From: Opitutaceae bacterium
Lineage (GTDB): Bacteria > Verrucomicrobiota > Verrucomicrobiia > Opitutales > Opitutaceae
Assembly (NCBI GenBank): GCA_016711225.1
Contig: JADJTK010000036.1
Span: forward strand, 1-17,989
DNA: 17,989 nt
Direction: 5' to 3'
The translations under genes and the position numbers were made by a program. Below the pieces are notes generated by a model. The model made no database searches, was not told where the DNA came from, and saw only the letters and a list, made by a program, of their open reading frames with translations. Below, piece by piece: positions 14,647 through 17,989 of this stretch (its first letter is position 1; the number at the start of each line of letters is the position of its first letter).

Positions 14647-14981
14647 AGCGCATAGCGCTTGGGCCGGGTCGTCGGTCAGTCTGTCTTCGCCTTCGTCTCC
14701 GGTATTCCAGGGGCTTGTTCAACCAGAGTCGTGTGCCGGCTTCGCGTCACACAACTCTCGGAGTTGGACCACTGTTTGCCGGAGTCCCGGCCCAACCAGG
14801 TGCCATTGCGCGACCAAACCGGCCGGCCGGGGCTCCTGGCCCCAATAGAGCGCCAAATACAAAGCGCATAGCGCTTGGGCCGGGTCGTCGGTCAGTCTGT
14901 CTTCGCCTTCGTCTCCGGTATTCCAGGGGCTTGTTCAACCAGAGTCGTGTGCCGGCTTCGCGTCACACAACTCTCGGAGTT
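14551..14981. repeat. two adjacent direct repeats of 215/216 bp
   Basis: 14551-14765 and 14766-14981 are identical by eye except for one extra G in the second copy (GGCCGGGG against GGCCGGG). Each copy contains the inverted repeat AGAGTCGTGTG/CACACAACTCT around a short loop. On the minus strand, boxes GGCGAAC or GTCCAAC precede it and GTTGAAC follows it. The repeat is either a simple tandem duplication or a duplicated integron cassette. Confidence 0.9.
14717..14769 (-). other. weak attC-like hairpin, copy 1
   Basis: Minus strand: GTCCAAC (matches RYYYAAC), then a GAGTTGTGTG/CACACGACTC stem with one wobble, then GTTGAAC (matches GTTRRRY). It is 53 nt, close to the shortest known attC sites. 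The spacers between stem and boxes are unequal (5 and 2 nt), which weakens the call. Confidence 0.35.
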
Positions 14982-15248
14982 CGCCCGGCTCTTCTCGCTT
15001 CGGTACAGCATGACGGCACCGATCAACGTCAGGGCCTGTCGGATCTTCTCTTCAATAGTCGTCTTCACATAGAGCAGGCTTGGCAACGCAGCAGCCACCG
15101 CGAGGAAGAGATACCCCTTCTTTCCGGAAGCGCGGATCGTGAGCAGAAAGAGCACGGCGCTGCCGATGCTCGACACGAGCATCATGACGAGAAACCAGCG
15201 CGGCATCCACGCATAGGCCGTATCTTGGATGGTGGAGATGAATGGCAT
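14892..15248 (-). CDS. small membrane protein of unknown function, possibly the first integron cassette
   Basis: 118 residues from the ATG at 15248 (minus). Hydrophobic segments lie at about 17-37 (WFLVMMLVSSIGSAVLFLLTI) and 43-62 (KGYLFLAVAAALPSLLYVKT), and a third weaker one is IRQALTLIGAVMLY. The remaining C-terminus is polar and runs into the 215-bp repeat, so the native end is uncertain: ...SRANSESCVTRSRHTT may already be repeat-derived. GTTCGCC lies 12 nt upstream of the start, a near match to the R' heptamer GTTCGGC that precedes the two other cassette-like genes. Unknown family. Composition is less GC-rich than the glycosidases. Confidence 0.55.
   Translation of the reverse strand: MPFISTIQDTAYAWMPRWFLVMMLVSSIGSAVLFLLTIRASGKKGYLFLAVAAALPSLLYVKTTIEEKIRQALTLIGAVMLYRSEKSRANSESCVTRSRHTTLVEQAPGIPETKAKTD
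14933..14985 (-). other. weak attC-like hairpin, copy 2
   Basis: Same hairpin as at 14717-14769, but the left box is GGCGAAC, identical to the R'' box of the well-formed site at 10175-10264. It lies at the junction between the membrane gene and the tandem repeat, where the attC of a first cassette would be expected, but the gene frame reads through it. Confidence 0.35.
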
Positions 15249-15260
15249 GGCGGCTCTTTG

Positions 15261-15518
15261 GGCGAACAGTAGGGATTCACCTCAGTTGAATGTAGTTTTT
15301 GCCGGAAGCGGTGGAGGAGAGGTTCTGACCTGCAACTCGTTGATGAAGAAAGATCGGATTGCGCGAATGTTGCTTTCGCCGGGTGGTTTTTGGGGAGCAA
15401 AAGCGACATTCGCTCTGGAGCCCATTTCGCCCACTTTTCCTGCTCGAAAAGCGACGCGCGCGTCGGAATGCAGGCGCGAGGTCGGAATTGGGAAAATCCT
15501 CAAAAGAAGGGCGGAGCG
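15261..15518. promoter_or_regulatory. possible attI / divergent promoter interval
   Basis: A 258-bp gap separates the minus-strand membrane gene from the plus-strand integrase fragment. At its left edge GTTCGCC (minus strand, 15267-15261) could be the attI recombination box. No LexA box or confident -10/-35 pair was found. The call rests on position between divergent genes and on the heptamer only. Confidence 0.3.
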
Positions 15519-15745
15519 ATGAATTCCAACCAAGCTGGGCAGAATCGCGATAAGTTGATTCTTTGCTTCCCGAATTGACTGCAGCGTTGGCGGCGGCGCT
15601 GGAACCCGCTCGCGAAGGAGGGTACCGGCGCGAGATCCTCGCGTTCCTGCACCACTGTAAATCCACCATGCGGGGCGAGCATCATCCTGGCCAAGGCGTA
15701 TCTCACAGTCGCCGAGACACAAGGACGAAGTCTTGGCGGCAGCCT
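15519..15745 (+). pseudogene. N-terminal fragment of a tyrosine recombinase, possibly the integron integrase (intI)
   Basis: The ATG at 15519 begins MNSNQAGQNRDKLILCF. After a one-base slip near 15570 the next frame gives PELTAALAAALEPAREGGYR, then REILAFLHHCKST. After a second slip (an extra G near 15673) a third frame gives ASIILAKAYLTVAETQGRS. Joined, these look like the N-terminal core-binding domain of a tyrosine recombinase of the integron-integrase type. The fragment ends where AGCCTAAGGCAG repeat sequence starts, and the catalytic domain is missing. Its orientation, divergent from the minus-strand cassette-like genes, is that of a standard integron. The family assignment is by resemblance only; a different short gene is possible. 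Confidence 0.4.
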
Positions 15746-16110
15746 AAGGCAGAAGGCAGAACGCCGGGGAGGCGGAGCCGTGCCGGAGCGCGGCACTCCC
15801 AGGACTGAATGCCTGCGCCATCCAGCTACGACGGAGATGGTGCGGACGATTGCACCACAGAGGACACCGGAGGGCACGGAGGACGGACGCGGACGGCGAG
15901 CCTAAGGCAGAATGCAGAAGGCAGAACGCAGGCAGGGTCGCCTGCGCCACCCACGAGTCACTCTGTGGCCTCCTCACTCTCCGTGACCTCTGTGACGGTA
16001 GCCCCGATCCTGTGCGTGCTTTGCTTTCCCTGCGCCTAAATCCCTTCGGCTGAGGCGGCGCAAACACCGCCCCTACGCCGGTCAACCACGGGGAGCGCCG
16101 CTAGCCAAGC
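15742..16110. repeat. cluster of dispersed-type intergenic repeats
   Basis: No gene is supported between the integrase fragment and the topoisomerase. AGCCTAAGGCAGAA(G/T)GCAGAA occurs at 15742 and again at 15899 (the second with an inserted GCAGAA unit). A hairpin GTGCCG-GAGCG-CGGCAC lies at 15780-15796. GGCGG...CCGCC, within GCAAACACCGCCCCTACG, lies at 16054-16071. CACAGAGGACACCGGAGGGCAC at about 15852 resembles the purine-rich strings at 8240-8330. These appear to be host intergenic repeats that have invaded the end of the integrase fragment. The stretch 16111-16233 shows nothing further. Confidence 0.55.
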
Positions 16111-16233
16111 GGCGGCCCAGTGGGGGCGCTGGCTCTTTTCGGCTATTCTCGTCGGGCCAGTCCGGTTTCTTGGACCCGCCGTGATGAGAGTTTGCCTTGC
16201 GGGCGGCCGACCGGCCTTTGCTGCCCCCAACCG

Positions 16234-17989
16234 ATGAAGATCCTCATTGTCGCAGAGAAAACCCTCGGTGGCCCCTCGATGTCGCGAAGGCCTTGCTGGG
16301 CGTCAGGAGGAGGGCGGAAGCTGTTCAAGGGACTCACGCCCAGGGCGACGAACTCACCGTAACCTGCGCGGCGGGCACTATCTCCAGTTAGCCTGACCGG
16401 AGGCCTACGATCAGGTGCACGGCAAACAGTACGGGAGAATGGCGGATCGCCGATCTGCCGATCGTGCCCGCCCGGCTGGGATTTTGAGAGTGCCGCGGCG
16501 AAGGCGGAGCGTTCCCTGGGTGCTCTGCGGCCACCTACGCGCACGAGGGTGGCGAGATCGTCAATGCCTGCGACGCCGGCCGCGAGGTGAGCTGATCTTC
16601 CGCAAGATCCTCGGCCATGCGGGCGTCAAACTGCTGAACCACACGCTCTCTCGCGTATGTGGATGCAGGAAATGACCCGGGAGGCGTTCCGCGACGCGTA
16701 TCGCAACCGGCGCCCCTTGAGCGAGGCGCGACGGCCTGGCCCGGAAAGCCGGATACACGCGCGACCAGGCGGATTGGCTGGCCGGCATGAACAAAACTGT
16801 GCTGGCGACCAAGACCCTGCCTCGCGGCGAGGGCAGCTGGCGGGTGTGGAGTGTCGGGCAGGTGCGAACGCCCACGCTGGCCCTCATCTACGAACGCGAT
16901 CGCGCGATCGCCTTCTTCAAGCCGCAGAACCACGAGGAGGTCTACGGCAACTTCGACGGGAGTGGTGGCCAAGGCGGACCGCCGATGCCTACGCCGCGGC
17001 AGAGAACCGGGAGAAATTGCTGGGCAGGCCCCAGATTCTCGAGGAGCAGGACCGCAAGGCGTTCTGGTCGAAGCGCTGGCGTTGAAGTTCACCGACTATA
17101 TCAAGTCCCGGACACCTACTTGGTGAAGGATACTGGCTCGCAGCGTACCGAGCGCCCACCACTTTCTTCGATCTCCAGGAGGCCTCCGAGTATTTCTCCA
17201 AGAAGTTTGCTTGGACGGCCGCACGCACACCCTCGAGGTACTGCAATCCCTGTATGAAGACCTGAAGCTCATCAGCTACCCGCGAACCGACTCCCGCTAT
17301 TTCCCGGACTCGGAGGAGATGCGGCAGAAGGTTTGCGACGGTGTCCGGAGTGCCCACGCCTGGATTCGCGGACCCGTACGGGCTGCATCCGTTGACGGAC
17401 ACCGCCGGTCTGGCGCGGGCCAATCGGGATCAGCTGCTCGCCTGGATGGCGATCACCCAGGCCTGCCTGATGGCGCTCGACGAGCCCCTGAAGGTGAAGG
17501 TCATCACTCGCCGCTGGGAGCAGAAGGGGGGCAGTGGCGACTATGCGCCCTGCCTGTTCCGGACCGCGCGGGAGAACGTGGTCACCGCGGGTTGGACTCA
17601 GCTGGAGTGAAGGACAAGGGGCGAAGGCAAAGACCAGCAAGGCATGCCCAACCTGATCAAGGAACAGGCCCTCGGCCAGACTGAGTTCAAGAGCTCGAGA
17701 CCAACCCACCCAAGCCCTACGACGACGCCACGATCCTCACGGCGATGGAATACGCCGGCGCAGCCATCGACGAGAAGAGTTCGATGTCGCCCGAGCATCT
17801 TGAGGGAGTTGCGCGGGGCGATGAAGGACCGCTGGCCTGGGCACGCCGGCCACCCGCGCCTCGATCATCGAGACTCTGCTTGAGCGCGGGTTCATCAAGC
17901 GTAAGGAGCCGCTGGGTGGTCACCACGCAGAACAGCCCCGCTGATTCGTGGGCTCAAAAAATCGATCCGGTGGCGGTATCGGCAAAACA
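16234..17989 (+). pseudogene. type IA DNA topoisomerase (topoisomerase III type), multiply frameshifted, runs off the window
   Basis: Starts MKILIVAEK at 16234, the Toprim beta-strand that opens topoisomerase III. Pieces in alternating frames then follow the family order: HYLQL, YGRWRIADLPIVPARWDF (restoring indels), NACDAGREGELIFRKI (Toprim acidic motif), RDQADWLAGMNKT, VWSVGQVRTPTLALIYERDRA, and LYEDLKLISYPRTDSRYFP with the catalytic Tyr codon at 17277-17279. The last pieces are LTAMEYAGAAID and ATRASIIETLLERGFIKRKE near the end. Breaks include an extra A near 16260, an extra C near 16275, a missing G near 16373, an in-frame TGA at 16394, an extra A near 16436, a missing G near 16588 and many later. 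No ATP-independent relaxing enzyme could be made from this text. The near absence of damage to conserved residues, with indels only, is compatible with sequencing error as well as recent decay. Confidence 0.85.

Noticed and set aside
14551..14981. Rho-independent terminator pair considered for the hairpins in the tandem repeat
   Set aside because: No T-run on either strand, and heptamer boxes flank the stem instead.

Overview
High-GC DNA carrying a plant-polysaccharide glycosidase cluster beside a repeat- and transposon-rich accessory zone. Gene content, codon use and dispersed intergenic repeats fit a Verrucomicrobiota soil or aquatic bacterium, perhaps Opitutaceae. This placement is an inference; no rRNA or marker gene is present.

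Region 1 (1-7208, + strand) is a tight run of secreted glycoside hydrolases: the C-terminal part of a GH31 enzyme, a complete GH127 (beta-L-arabinofuranosidase type), a GH43 with a C-terminal beta-sandwich, and a GH95 (alpha-L-fucosidase type). Together they could strip xylose, arabinofuranose and fucose/galactose side chains from a hemicellulose such as fucosylated or arabinosylated xyloglucan. The cluster ends in a strong hairpin at 7216-7237 and is followed by a stand-alone response-regulator receiver (7460-7960).

Region 2 (about 7960-15750) reads as a decayed integron broken up by insertions. Two small minus-strand genes (8712-9443, a putative lipoprotein; 9795-10169, a three-helix membrane protein) each start 5 nt after the sequence GTTCGGC. 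That heptamer is the right end of an attC-like imperfect inverted repeat of about 90 nt. The attC between the two genes is split by a 249-nt insertion on the opposite strand (9535-9783). The insertion has the 5' end, domain V (CGC triad, 2-nt bulge) and domain VI (bulged A) of a group IIC intron but no reverse transcriptase. A second intron 3' relic (8614-8730) supplies the last codons of the lipoprotein gene. Further right lie a third small minus-strand membrane gene behind a GTTCGCC box (14892-15248), two tandem 215-bp repeats with an attC-like hairpin, and, divergently at 15519-15745, a frameshifted N-terminal fragment that could be the integron integrase.

The array is interrupted by an IS3-family pair (truncated copy 10310-10909 directly abutting a full-length copy 10910-12253, both with broken transposases) and by a tyrosine recombinase / IS91-type HUH transposase pair (12320-14460).

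Region 3 (15742-17989) holds dispersed short hairpin repeats and then a type IA topoisomerase (topoisomerase III type). The topoisomerase is recognisable along its length but broken by many single-base indels, and it runs off the window end. Frameshifts cluster in the right half of the window and are absent from the glycosidase genes. They reflect either real decay or locally poor base calling.
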